Positions 11,817 to 21,699 of a stretch of DNA of 64,000 nt are shown in pieces (the first letter of the stretch is position 1; every line of letters starts with the position of its first letter). Position numbers and translations under genes: made by a program. The notes under the pieces were generated by a model. The model ran no database searches and was not told the DNA's origin. It saw nothing but the letters and a program-made list of their open reading frames with translations. Source of the DNA: Arcuatula senhousia (taxonomy: Eukaryota; Mollusca; Bivalvia; Mytilida; Mytilidae); the NCBI GenBank assembly GCA_963971305.1, contig OZ020307.1:53875702-53939701 (forward strand), written 5' to 3'.

Positions 11817-14580
11817 CTTTTAGACCATTTAAATCATTCTTTATGTCCTGTAATTCTTCTGTTGTCTCTTCTCGTAGCTTGGCAAAATCAGGAAGGATTT
11901 CGTGTATATATTCTGAAATTTACATCGAATAACTTAAAAATGTTTAAACCAATCCCGAATAAACCCAAACTTGTTTAAGCCCTTAAATGACCATAAATTT
12001 ATAGTTGAAATGGTGATATGCGTTGCTTTAATTTAGCAAATACTGCTTACACCTTTCATTCACATTTTTAGTAAAATATCAATTTCAGAGACAGACCATT
12101 TAAATGGAAAGGGGGACTTTTTTTATGTGATCAGAAAACTTGTTTCCGAAAATATTAATCTTCTATAAGGACCACGACACAGTATTTTTCATTATTTGCC
12201 TTATTTTATCCTTCTTCAGAATATTTTTTGTGTTAACATCTGCAAGAATAAATCCGGTTCAGAACATTTTTGCGGGGAAAACCAAGCCCCCTCCTCTCAA
12301 GTTAAATGGTCGGGCCCTTAAAACCATAGTAAAGTTGATTCCAGATTCAACGTTCAGCATATGCATTCGACATATGCGTTCAATTTTTCTCAGCGTTCAA
12401 TATTGAAACAAAATTTAGTTTAACTTTTAAAATTCAATATTCTGATTCAATATTACAATAAAAAAAATTGAATGTTGATCAAGAACGTTTAACAAAGATG
12501 ATTCAATATTGATCTAGCTAACAACAACATTTTTCGATGCCTTATCATAAAAAATAAAAAGCTTCGCCGAGCGCAGCATGATACGACCTCAACATGTTGA
12601 ACCCTGTACATTTTAGGCCCAATATGGATAGTCTATTGCTCTGGACACATGCCGCCCATGGTGGACTGACAAAGGTTTTTGACACATGCTTCTCTGGTGG
12701 ACTTTCGACACAGGGGGTAAAAATATAAATTTTCAATTTTGTATTCTACTCTTGAAAAGAATAATATTTGGGAAAAAAAATTAAAAATAGAACCAGAATT
12801 TTTTTAAAAATTATGATTACAGCCCCTTGGGTAATGAGCGAAGAAAAGGTGGGGGTCGCAAAAATTTATTCTTAAATTTAGAATCGCTACTTGGCAAGGA
12901 TAAACTTGTAAAAAAAATTTTTTTAATCGGACTAGAAGTAAAAAAGTTCGGATTTTGGCCCCTTTTGGTCCCTAATAACATAACATTAAAAAAAGGGGAC
13001 ACAAAAATATATCTGCTACTTGACAAGAATAAACTTGCAAAAAAATTGTCAAAATCGGACAAGAATTAAAAAAATTTTCATTTCGGCCCCTTTAGGCCCC
13101 TTATTATGTAACAGGTAAAAAAGGGGTGGGGTTGCAAAAATAAATTCTCAAATTTGGATTCACTACTTGACAAAAATAAACTTGCAAACAAAAATTTCAA
13201 AAACAAACCAGAAATAAAAATGTTTTGATTACGGCCCCTTTTGGCCCCTAATTACAAAACAAGTGAAAAAGGGGATGGTCACAAAAATTAATTCTCAAAT
13301 TTGGATTCGCTACCTGACAAGAATTAACTTGCAAAAAAAAAATTCAAAATCGGACCATTAATAAAAAAGTTTCGATTTTGGCCCCATTTGGCCCCTAATT
13401 ACGTAATAGGGGGGAAAAGGGGGGGGGGGCGCAAAAATTAATTTCTTAATTGTGTAAATGAGCTGAACATTTAAGCAAGCAACAGCTTCTCTCTACCTCC
13501 TATAGTTTTCATTTCATTGGCCAAAAACATGAAAAAACATTATTTTAGGGGTTGTAGCCCCAATAAAGGGTCATCTGACAACTTCGACTCTATGGAGTTT
13601 TTTGTAGAGCTAAATGAGCTGAACAATTAAGCCAGCAACAGCTTTTTTCTATCTGCAATAGTTTTCATACTATAGGGCAAAAACATGAAAAAATGCTATT
13701 TTTCACCTTTAAGGGGCTGTAACCCCTATAAGGGGTCATCTGACAACTTCGACCAAATAGAGACTTTTGTAGAACTTTTGATCCTGAAGCAGTAGCGTGC
13801 ATCAGATTTCATCTATCTCTTATACTTTTTGAATTACAAGCCAAAAACAGTAGGCTGACCCCCCTGGTCTATTTTTAGCCACGACGGCCATGTTTTTTGA
13901 CAATTTAGAACTTGAAACACAGCTATAGTGCATGACACCTTATTGATCATTCATACCAAGTTTCATTGAATTCTGTTCAGTAGTTTCAGAGGAAAAGATT
14001 TTTGAAAAAGTTAATGTAAGAACAAACTAAAAGTTGCAATTTGGCCCCTTTTGGCCCTTAATTTCTCAACGAAAAAAGGGGGGACTCCCAAAATCATTCC
14101 CATCCATCCTTTAATGGTAAGAAATACCATTGTCAAATTTCATTGGATTTGGATAACTAGAACTAAAGTTATCGTGTATACACTAAAGTTAACAGACAAC
14201 GACGATGACGACGACAACGACAACGACGACAGCATCATACCATTATACGTCCGCAAATTTTTTGCGGTCGTATAAAAACTGTCAGAAATAAGGTTAGAAA
14301 TGCGCTTACCTTTGTTTGATTGTTCCAATTCGGCCTTTACTCCATTCATTTCGTTCGTAACACTGTCAACTGTGTCATTTAAGGCTGCCTTAATTTTTTT
14401 GTCGACTTCTTTCTCTATGATTTTTTTTATGTGATCATGTAGGCTGGAGACATCAATATTTGCGAGTAAGGGCGCCTTCAAGTTATCCAGCAGGGGTAGT
14501 GAAAGCTCATCGGTTTGCTCCGTGGACACTCCTAACGTCATGGCTATAAGACCAACAAGCAAAAATACCATTACAACCAT
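11817..14580 (-). CDS. Secreted coiled-coil protein, C1q-like 5' half (two exons seen)
   Basis: Exon 1 (14310-14580) begins MVVMVFLLVGLIAMTLGVS, a clear signal peptide. It continues with an acidic/basic heptad-rich segment (HIKKIIEKEVDKKIKAAL and onward) that should form a coiled coil, and ends AAAG|GTAAGC in phase 1. Exon 2 (11817-11912, 96 nt) has acceptor AATTTCAG and donor AAAG|GTCAGT, also phase 1-1. It continues the helix (YIHEILPDFAKLREETTEEL and so on). The leader, coil and phase-1 introns match bivalve C1q-domain genes such as the one at 24344-30987. No C1q-domain exon was found on the minus strand between 11816 and 1, so the gene is either truncated, a coil-only secreted protein, or has a very distant last exon. 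A family-C repeat (12553-14278) and a MITE sit in the intron. Confidence 0.65.
12088..12317. mobile_element. MITE, GGGACCGACC family, diverged copy
   Basis: It has inverted ends around GACAGACCATTTAAATGG and TTAAATGGTCGGGCCC, a central CTTCTTCAGAATATT motif shared with the other copies, and is about 230 bp long. It lies in the sequence between the two exons of the minus-strand coiled-coil gene. Confidence 0.55.
12553..14278 (+). mobile_element. HINE-like element, family C (with a D-type insert)
   Basis: It starts AATAAAAAGCTTCGCCGAGC, then GCATGATACGACC. It ends with a run of GACGACGACAACGAC and a hairpin (CGTCCGCAAA...TTTGCGGTCG) followed by TATAAAAA. The 5' motif ATACGACC is the complement of the hairpin's right arm GGTCGTAT. 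The interior holds four units of about 130-150 bp from 12830 to 13440, each with GGGGTCGCAAAAATTTATTC-like and TTTTGGCCCCTTTTGG-like phrases. D-type units (GAGCTGAACATTTAAGCAAG) follow at 13440-13860, without the D hairpin. It lies in an intron of the coiled-coil gene. Confidence 0.6.
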
Positions 14581-14630
14581 TTTCGTTGCAAAAAGAGTAA
14601 TATGTAGTTATTGCCAAATTGCATCCCAAT

Positions 14631-14637
14631 ATTTATA
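14631..14637 (-). promoter_or_regulatory. Candidate TATA box
   Basis: TATAAAT on the minus strand, 51 bases upstream of the ATG of the signal-peptide exon. This fits a short leader of about 20-25 bases. Confidence 0.45.
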
Positions 14638-14639
14638 CT

Positions 14640-15240
14640 GTCAAACTTTATAAGTACTGGAAATTTACATTAGAGTTTTGGTAATTAACTAAATATTTTA
14701 CTTTGAACCCTCTTAACATTTGCATTTAACTCGAAGTGTTTTTCATCACTGGGTTATGGGAATTTTGGCAAATTATCATGTAAAATTATGCTACTTAATA
14801 TTTATACGGAAAACATCTGATGGTTTTCAAACATCGTTAAGGTTGACAAAATAAAATGGTATCAATAACATCAGCATGCTAATTTTTACACATACATAAC
14901 ATACATGTACTTATAATTTATTTAAAAAAAACAACATATTATATTGATGCAATTATTCCAAATATCTTCTTATTTTTGTGAAAATTTGATGAAAATTGAT
15001 TGAGAAATGAAGTCACAATAATTTTAAAACAAAATTGAATTTGATTAATTATAGGGATTAATTTAGTTGGCACGTCACTGTACAAGAAATCATAAAGATT
15101 ACATATACAGAACAACACTGATTTAATGGAGATTATCTTATAGCATTATGCAAAATTGGCGATACAATATACTAAGTAGATAAAAGATATTGAATTCCGC
15201 TTTCAAGGTAAAATAATGGAGCAAAACTAAAAAAAAGTTC
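14640..15240. other. 5' flank of the coiled-coil gene, nothing else seen
   Basis: AT-rich, no supported gene or repeat ends. Confidence 0.4.
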
Positions 15241-15249
15241 CGAATTCTC

Positions 15250-15660
15250 GCAGTTCCCCCCCCCGTCGCTTCGCAGAGCGGGGACATAGAAATGCCGTGC
15301 GTCTGTCCGTTCGTGCGTTCGTGCGACTATCACAGATTTTTAGAAACAAACTTCTTATCTTCTATTAATCCTAGCGTTTCCAGGTCTGTCGCTTACCTAC
15401 TTTCTGTGTAGTGAACTGACTTAGTCTTATTTAATGGTCAAACATGGAAATGGAAAAAAAAATAATACCAGTTTTATCAGCTTCTACTATTATACGTAAA
15501 CCTCGATATTTCACATGCATTTGGTATGCAGCTTCAGGTATGGGTCTCATGTGGTGGATATCTTTGGTCTGACACTTATCTACTTCCTGATTAAAATTTT
15601 TGCCGATCGACGAGCGACTCAGGAATTCTGTTCTTGTATGCCCGGTGAAAAATAAGACTT
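15250..15660 (-). repeat. HINE-like end, CCGCTCTGCGAAGCG hairpin
   Basis: Minus-strand reading ends in a hairpin, CCCCGCTCTGCGAAGCGACG, preceded by GAACGGACAGACG-type tetranucleotide text. Interior similarity to 660-880 is weak (a CTGACTTAGTC stretch). Confidence 0.35.
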
Positions 15661-16057
15661 TCCCGCTGTCCGAAAAAAATCATACCAACCCTCTTTAAAC
15701 ATCGTGATATTTATAAGCGAACAAAATCGTAAGATTATTATACATTATACTAATATCAAGTTCATGATTCCACAAATCCAAGATGAAACATCATGTATTC
15801 AAGACAGAATATTTTTTGTGGTTATCTTTATTTTACAATTTGCTTACCATTAAAGGAATAAAAGGATTGTCGTTGGACAAATATACGTAACTCAGGAGCA
15901 AAAGTATACTTCTCAGGAAGGAATGGCGGAAATTGCAATTATAGTCAGCAAAACAGCAGCTAAGTGTTTGATTGAATGGAAACAATACATTGAACGACTA
16001 ATGCCAGCAAGGTCCCAAACCTCCTATGAGCACCTTTATCCAATGTTATGCACCAAT

Positions 16058-16236
16058 AATTACGTTTATCGCCTATTAGATAAACCAATTTAATTATTGC
16101 GAACGCTATTTACATTATGCGGAACTTCAACCATTATCCGTAGTTGTCCCGTATTTCGAACTAAATTACCCATAAATCCATTCGTAAAACGCCTTGTTGC
16201 TACATAACGCCATTTTCGTTCAAAAAGTTTTGAAAT
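16058..16236 (+). repeat. Split direct repeat A, left copy (A1)
   Basis: Begins AATTACGTTTATCGCCTATT and ends CAAAAAGTTTTGAAAT. The same 179 bases recur at 18553-18731. It marks the left end of the element; the gag ATG follows 41 bases later. Confidence 0.8.
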
Positions 16237-16276
16237 TCAATCCATCGAATCTTCGACAGTGTGGTGAAATATTAAG

Positions 16277-17311
16277 ATGAAACCACAAAAAAGAAATCTT
16301 CAGGCACCCAACAGATACAAACAACCACCAAAGAAGCCACGCAAACTGATAGACAATACGTGTAATTCGACAAGACAGACGAGCAATTCTGCACCAGTAG
16401 AGAACGCCATATCAAGTTCTTCCAGTTCTGGGTCGGGCGTCTGTGACACTTTAAATCTAAATAGTGCACGTCGTCCAGCTAGAGCAACTACAAGTCATCT
16501 CTCAATATCCCATGGACCAGTGGTCAATATCGTTGCAGATAACGAGCAGGAGAATCTTCGTTCGTCGTCGACAAGAACAGATCCCATTACAGTGCCCCAC
16601 CAAGCAGCTCCAGGTCCTTCCACGTCTGGCCAAACAACACAATCACAGGGTACGTTTATCCAGACAGGCCCCCCTAACCCAAACTATCAAAATTTAGATT
16701 TATGTAATAAAATACAAGTACAACACTACCCAGAAGCCACATCAAGCATATTTGAACCCATTTCATCATCCATTCCTCAAAAAATCAAAGCAAAAATATG
16801 GAATGGAGAATTTATTGATTTAAATCTTTTATTAAAAGCTAATCCAAGCTCTTCATTAAACGATGACAACATTGAGGGGGACCTTACTGTAAAAGCCGGG
16901 GTCCTGTCCCTTGTTCCCAAAAAACATAACAGTATTAATAGTATTCACTTATGGACCTCGGCATTCATGGTTTATTCAAGCGTTGTACTTGAAAAATGGC
17001 CAGAAAAAGGTATGGAATTGATGAAATATATGCATATTATAAGAACAGCAGCAAGTAGAGGTTGTGTATCGGGATGGGTCTTGTATGACGAGCAATATCG
17101 CCTTCGGAAAAGTCGTACTCCGTCATCATCTTGGGGGGTCATAGACATGGAATTGTGGATGTTATATGTTGTTTCTCCCAATTTTGAGTTAACAAATAAT
17201 CATGCTCCATCAAGGCAAATCCAAGCATCAAATGCAAACTCGAACATTAATAGGGATAATCCTAATTCAAGGGAACAAGGACAAAGCACGAATAATTATG
17301 TCCGTGAATGA
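16277..17311 (+). CDS. Gag-like ORF1 of the Ngaro/DIRS-type element
   Basis: A 344-residue frame. Residues 1-140 are basic then Ser/Thr/Pro/Gln-rich and disordered (MKPQKRNLQAPNRYKQPPKK start). Residues 150-310 form a conserved-looking globular part with IHLWTSAFMVYSSVVLEKWP, MELMKYMHIIRTAA, GWVLYDEQYRLRKSR and SSSWGVIDMELWMLY. The last 40 residues are Asn/Ser-rich. The WTSAFMVY...YDEQYRLR...WG..D.ELW pattern is what I know from the first ORF of DIRS/Ngaro-type elements in invertebrates, where it probably packages element RNA. There is no zinc knuckle. The frame is intact, unlike the downstream reverse transcriptase, in keeping with recent mobilisation in trans. Start chosen as the first ATG after A1. 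Confidence 0.7.
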   Translation: MKPQKRNLQAPNRYKQPPKKPRKLIDNTCNSTRQTSNSAPVENAISSSSSSGSGVCDTLNLNSARRPARATTSHLSISHGPVVNIVADNEQENLRSSSTRTDPITVPHQAAPGPSTSGQTTQSQGTFIQTGPPNPNYQNLDLCNKIQVQHYPEATSSIFEPISSSIPQKIKAKIWNGEFIDLNLLLKANPSSSLNDDNIEGDLTVKAGVLSLVPKKHNSINSIHLWTSAFMVYSSVVLEKWPEKGMELMKYMHIIRTAASRGCVSGWVLYDEQYRLRKSRTPSSSWGVIDMELWMLYVVSPNFELTNNHAPSRQIQASNANSNINRDNPNSREQGQSTNNYVRE

Positions 17312-17520
17312 AAGCAAAAAAATGGAGTACAACTGACATGTAATATATTTAACAAGGGTCATATTGTAAATATGGACTAAATTGCAGGTTTTCACACAAA
17401 TGTTGTAACTGTAATGGTAGACACCCTGCTAATACCTGTAAATTGTAATTTATACTGCACATTTGTTCTTCGTGGCCTTATATTTTTTAATTTGTACTTG
17501 ATTTTTGTCCACAGGAAGGC

Positions 17521-18012
17521 AAGAATTGAATTCCTTGATTAAAGTTAACCAAGTGCGAGAGTCTCTATTAAATTACCCTCAAAAGGAAGAGACTATCAAA
17601 CTATTGAACGGGCTTAAAAAATTGGTTTAAATTACAATATTCCAGACTCCGCACACCTTTTGATTCCAATACCTGTAAACAAATAACTGGAAAACTGGCA
17701 TCTATTGCGCAGCACACAATTGACAATGAAATTGCTTTAGGCAGAGTAGATGGGCTATTTCCCACTCCCCCCTTTTCCTTCTTTCAGAGTATCAACTATA
17801 TCAGTCATCCCTAAAAAAGTCTAGTTCCGAGTTTCGCATGATTCACAGCTTTTCATTCCCCGCAAATAATTCTGTTTATATAATGATTACATTGATCGGG
17901 ATTGCTGTTCGGTAGTGTATTCCAGCATTGACGAGGCAGTCAGGACGATTCAAAATCTTGGCAAAGCTTTTATAGCGTCGGACAATATATTTTGCTGTCC
18001 AGAAACAATTCA
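17521..18012 (+). pseudogene. Broken reverse transcriptase of the DIRS/Ngaro type
   Basis: Pieces in different frames resemble the N-terminal part of a DIRS/Ngaro reverse transcriptase. One is a leader helix (VNQVRESLLNYPQKEETIKL), followed by IDNEIALGRVDGLFPTPPF. Then come SEFRMIHSFSFPANNSVY and CSVVYSSIDEAVRTIQNLGK, the last one running to IASDNI where a KTDI-type catalytic motif would be expected. At least one stop and two frameshifts interrupt it. Everything after this point (RT palm, RNase H, tyrosine recombinase) is missing before the B1 repeat. Confidence 0.65.
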
Positions 18013-18184
18013 ATAAATGAATTATTCATTTAAATATATGTACTTTCCATGGGTGAATGGGTATAGACCCATCCATGTGGCAGGTCTTGGCAAGATAAGG
18101 GGCCTCGAATCTTTTGATAATTGTACGGCGGATCATAATCATTTTTATACTTTCTAGTGTTACCACTAGAAGATTGAATTAGAC

Positions 18185-18554
18185 AATCTCATGTTACCAT
18201 GAGTTGTCGGCTCTGGACTGTTACCAGTTTGAGTTACATGTTAAATGATTTACTATTAGTAAAATATTATTGTATAAATTTTGGTTTTGTCTCCTCTGAA
18301 CTTTTTAAAGTTGCTTATACCAGAGGGTGCTGGGATATGACCCGTCGTATTGGGAAAGCGGGGCCCCGTTCTCTCTTGGTGGTTCTTAACAAGAGGAATA
18401 TTTTGCATCCACTGTTACCAGTGGTGCGCAGACATGCCCGGTATTTTTTGGTAATCTGATTATCTTGCCAAGTCTCGTCAAATCTTTTCGACTGTGGCCA
18501 TTTATTTCCAAATTTGTTAGTCCAATATATTAAGCCTGATGAGTCAATAATTAA
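18185..18554 (+). repeat. Split direct repeat B, inner copy (B1)
   Basis: A 370-bp unit beginning AATCTCATGTTACCATGAGT and ending GAGTCAATAATTAA, repeated at 19199-19568. It contains inverted motifs (CTCATGTTACCATGAG). An 86-codon frame inside both copies (18199-18459, 19213-19473) is identical only because the repeats are. Confidence 0.8.
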
Positions 18555-18731
18555 TTACGTTTATCGCCTATTAGATAAACCAATTTAATTATTGCGAACG
18601 CTATTTACATTATGCGGAACTTCAACCATTATCCGTAGTTGTCCCGTATTTCGAACTAAATTACCCATAAATCCATTCGTAAAACGCCTTGTTGCTACAT
18701 AACGCCATTTTCGTTCAAAAAGTTTTGAAAT
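18553..18731 (+). repeat. Split direct repeat A, inner copy (A2)
   Basis: Second copy of the 179-bp A unit, abutting B1 at AATTAA. The B1-A2 junction is the circle-junction-like arrangement expected of this element class. Confidence 0.8.
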
Positions 18732-19198
18732 CCCCCCTCCCTCCCCCTATCAGCCATCGTTATAGAATATTTTTGCTGCTGCTGTTTTATTGTTTTTGCA
18801 GGTCGGAGGAGATGATGTGCACGTCAAGAACTTTTATAAAACTGTCAGTGTAACGCAGGAACTATCATGAGACGTCAAATACTGGAGGAAACTGAAAGTG
18901 TTACTGCTGTACATAATCATCTGGAATTCGTTTATAATCATAAGATGTCGGACTTCATGAAAAAGTTTGCTTATAAAGAATTGTTTTGTTTTGACATGCA
19001 TTATAATTGTTTTTAATTATGTTTTTAAATAAATATTTTGTCACAGTTTGACTTGGCGGGATTTCGCAAGATAAGGGTCCCCTTTTCTTCCTTTAATTGT
19101 ATGACGGATCATAATCATTTTTCTCTGAACTGTAACCAGTTCGTGTAGGGTTTGAATAGATACAATGCTAAATTATTTCCTAAATTAATAGGTTTGAT

Positions 19199-19568
19199 AA
19201 TCTCATGTTACCATGAGTTGTCGGCTCTGGACTGTTACCAGTTTGAGTTACATGTTAAATGATTTACTATTAGTAAAATATTATTGTATAAATTTTGGTT
19301 TTGTCTCCTCTGAACTTTTTAAAGTTGCTTATACCAGAGGGTGCTGGGATATGACCCGTCGTATTGGGAAAGCGGGGCCCCGTTCTCTCTTGGTGGTTCT
19401 TAACAAGAGGAATATTTTGCATCCACTGTTACCAGTGGTGCGCAGACATGCCCGGTATTTTTTGGTAATCTGATTATCTTGCCAAGTCTCGTCAAATCTT
19501 TTCGACTGTGGCCGTTTATTTCCAAATTTGTTAGTCCAATATATTAAGCCTGATGAGTCAATAATTAA
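19199..19568 (+). repeat. Split direct repeat B, right copy (B2)
   Basis: Right terminal copy of the B unit; ends ...TCAATAATTAA before unrelated flank ATGATGCC. A weaker relationship extends upstream of B1 and B2 (GACGGATCATAATCATTTTT at 19109 and CGGCGGATCATAATCATTTT at 18126). Confidence 0.8.
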
Positions 19569-19579
19569 ATGATGCCAGG

Positions 19580-19740
19580 GTCAGTGAAAAAGAGTGAGTG
19601 AGTGAGTTGGTGTTTTACGCCCGTGCAACGCTATTTATTTACAGGCGATGAACATGAAAAGGATGATAAAATGAACATGAGATGATGATGATAAATGAAA
19701 TATGGGGTGGGACACAAAGGACCGGTAAATTTTGAAGAAC
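19580..19740. repeat. GTGAGTGAGTGAG repeat end
   Basis: A GTGAGTGAGTGAGTTGGTGT run at about 19593, followed by TTTTACGCCCGTGCAACG and a GATGATGATGATAAATGAAA stretch. The complement (CGTTAAACACTCACTCACTC) ends the repeat at 33580-33985, so these are two orientations of one dispersed family. Confidence 0.35.
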
Positions 19741-20151
19741 CACAGGAAAAAGGGTAGAGGTGGGTAGGGGCGGAAAAGTTAGATGAATTCTACAACGTGT
19801 GATTTGAAATCATGGGAATAAAAGTAAAAATGTTACTTTTAACGCGCAATGAAAAGATGCAAAGGACTTCTGTTGGGCCAAATAATTATCGCAAGCCAAA
19901 AAAAAGGCAATGACAAATTCAAAAGACACAAATGGACATTACGAGGAAAAAAACGAGACAGACAATGTAAAACGAAACAGTTTCAACTAACAAAAATAAG
20001 TTCGATTAAATTGCGATTAGCAATTCATTAAATCTGAAATGTTTTAATTTATTATTTTAAGTGATCGTTTGTATAAACAACTTTGTCCAAACTTATTCTA
20101 GGTCTTGGAGCGGTTATCGCTAATTTCCCATTGTAATCAAATTTCTTTGTG

Positions 20152-20864
20152 ATACCTATGGCACGCCGTAAACACTTTAATGAGAAAATCTAAGTTTAAG
20201 TTACTTAATCCTAGTTTAACTGAGCTTAATCTAGGATTAAGTAACATAAACTAAGATTAATCTAGCTAAATGTTAGTTACAGAAAAACCTTGATTTTCTT
20301 AACTTAAACTAAGATTAACTTGTGACTAGCATTAAGTTAAGAAAATGTCGGTTTAACTGAGTTTTAATAGAAAAACTTAGTTTTTCTTGAAAACTTTTAG
20401 AAAATCCTAGTTTTTCTCAACTTAATGATAGATACTTCAGATAATCCTAGATTAAGCTACTTCAACTAAGATTAAGTAAGATCAGTCGTATGTATCGAGC
20501 ATTTTTATTGGCCATCAGATAACCCATATTTTCTGGGAGGAATTATGATTGGCCAGAACAGAACCCATATTTTCTGGGAACTTAATCTCAGATAAAGTTA
20601 GCTTTGTGAATTACAGAAAAACCTAGATTTTCTTAACTAAAACTTCAATTTTCTTATAACTCATATTAAGCTGAGAAAAACCTAGATTAACTGAAAAATA
20701 CGAGAAAATCTTAGTTTAAGCAGTTTCCTTTTAGAAAAAGTCGGTTTTTCTCATGTTAATGTTAGTTAGGTCAGTTAATCCTATATTAAGCTCAGTTTAT
20801 CTAGGATTAAGTAACTTAATCTAGGTTTTTCTCATTATTGTGGTTGTGGCGTGCCATAGATACC
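20152..20864. mobile_element. Fold-back element packed with CTTAATCTAGGATTAAG motifs
   Basis: The ends GATACCTATGGCACGCC and GGCGTGCCATAGATACC are inverted. The 700-bp interior has a few dozen copies, in both orientations, of half-sites such as ACTTAATCCTAG, CTTAATCTAGGATTAAG (a palindrome), CCTAGTTTTTCTC and AACTTAAACTAAGATTAA. Two direct copies of an ACCCATATTTTCTGGGA phrase lie at about 20524 and 20565. No coding frame. It could fold into a very large imperfect hairpin. Confidence 0.6.
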
Positions 20865-21247
20865 GATAATTAATTAAGTCCATATATTGAGTTTGAAATG
20901 TACAATGAAAAAATAACGAAACAATATATTTTCTTTTAATTTTCAACGATTAATCGATTATCGAAATAGTAACTTGTTATGATCTTTCCGACCGAAAAAT
21001 CGGTTTACCGGTTAACCGTTGCCATCCCTAATAAATACATTCTTTTCATTTTGTATTTATGACGGCGATTTGATTGGTTATCAGGCAATCAAGTTTCATT
21101 TCTCGATGGAGACAACAATTACACGATGGTGGTCTCAAGAAAAGCCTTCAAGGCACTGTAGATGATTAAAGTAAGGAAATCAAGATTTATCAGCATACCT
21201 TCTATGTCTTCACTGTACGATGTGTAAACTTATATTGAAAGCATTTA

Positions 21248-21502
21248 GGAACCGACCATTTAACTTGAAAAAGGGGGGGAGGCTTGGTTTTTTCCTAAAA
21301 TAATATTCTGAAAATTATTTTTGATGAAAACATATTCTGGCGGCAGAGGGTAAGAAAAAAGTATTCTGAAGAAGGATTTCTGTCATATAAACTAATGGTA
21401 ATAATGAAAAAAAGAGCGCGAAAAAAAACATTCTGACAAAAAAAAACAAAAAAAAAACAAAAAACAAAAACAAGCCCCCCTTCAAGTTAAATGGTCCGTC
21501 CC
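21248..21502. mobile_element. MITE, GGGACCGACC family, with TTA target duplication
   Basis: Inverted ends GGAACCGACCATTTAACTTG and CAAGTTAAATGGTCCGTCCC are flanked by TTA on both sides (21245-21247 and 21503-21505). Length 255 bp. The TTA duplication fits PIF/Harbinger-type (TWA) insertion. It shares the GAAGAAGGATTTCTG motif with the copy at 10588. Confidence 0.65.
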
Positions 21503-21699
21503 TTACGCCTAATTTATATTTTGGTCTATTTTCAATGGTTTTGAAAATTGATTTATTGGGATATTTTGGAAAAAATACAGGAATAAAGGATATTATGGGA
21601 AATTATTTAAAGGGATATTTGCGGTTTTTGTTAAAGGGATACGGAATATTTTTGGTAAAACGTGCTGGGATACGGGATATTGAGACCCCCCTAAACAAG

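Larger units (their letters stand above)
16058..19568 (+). mobile_element. Split-direct-repeat retroelement (Ngaro/PAT-like)
   Basis: The layout is A1 (16058-16236), gag-like ORF (16277-17311), pol remnant (about 17521-18012), B1 (18185-18554), A2 (18553-18731) and B2 (19199-19568). A1 and A2 match over 179 bp with no difference noticed; B1 and B2 match over 370 bp with one difference seen (18491 region, GGCCATTT versus GGCCGTTT). B1 runs directly into A2. The order A1-ORFs-B1-A2-B2 is the hallmark of tyrosine-recombinase retrotransposons with split direct repeats (PAT, Ngaro, VIPER), in which the internal B1A2 junction templates restoration of the ends. The near-identity of the repeats implies a young insertion. 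The RT frame is broken and no tyrosine recombinase or complete RNase H is visible, so this copy is non-autonomous. Confidence 0.8.

Noticed and set aside
18199..19473. Two identical 86-codon frames
   Set aside because: They are identical because they lie in the B1 and B2 direct repeats of the retroelement; the sequence has no recognisable domain. A small element protein cannot be excluded but nothing supports it.
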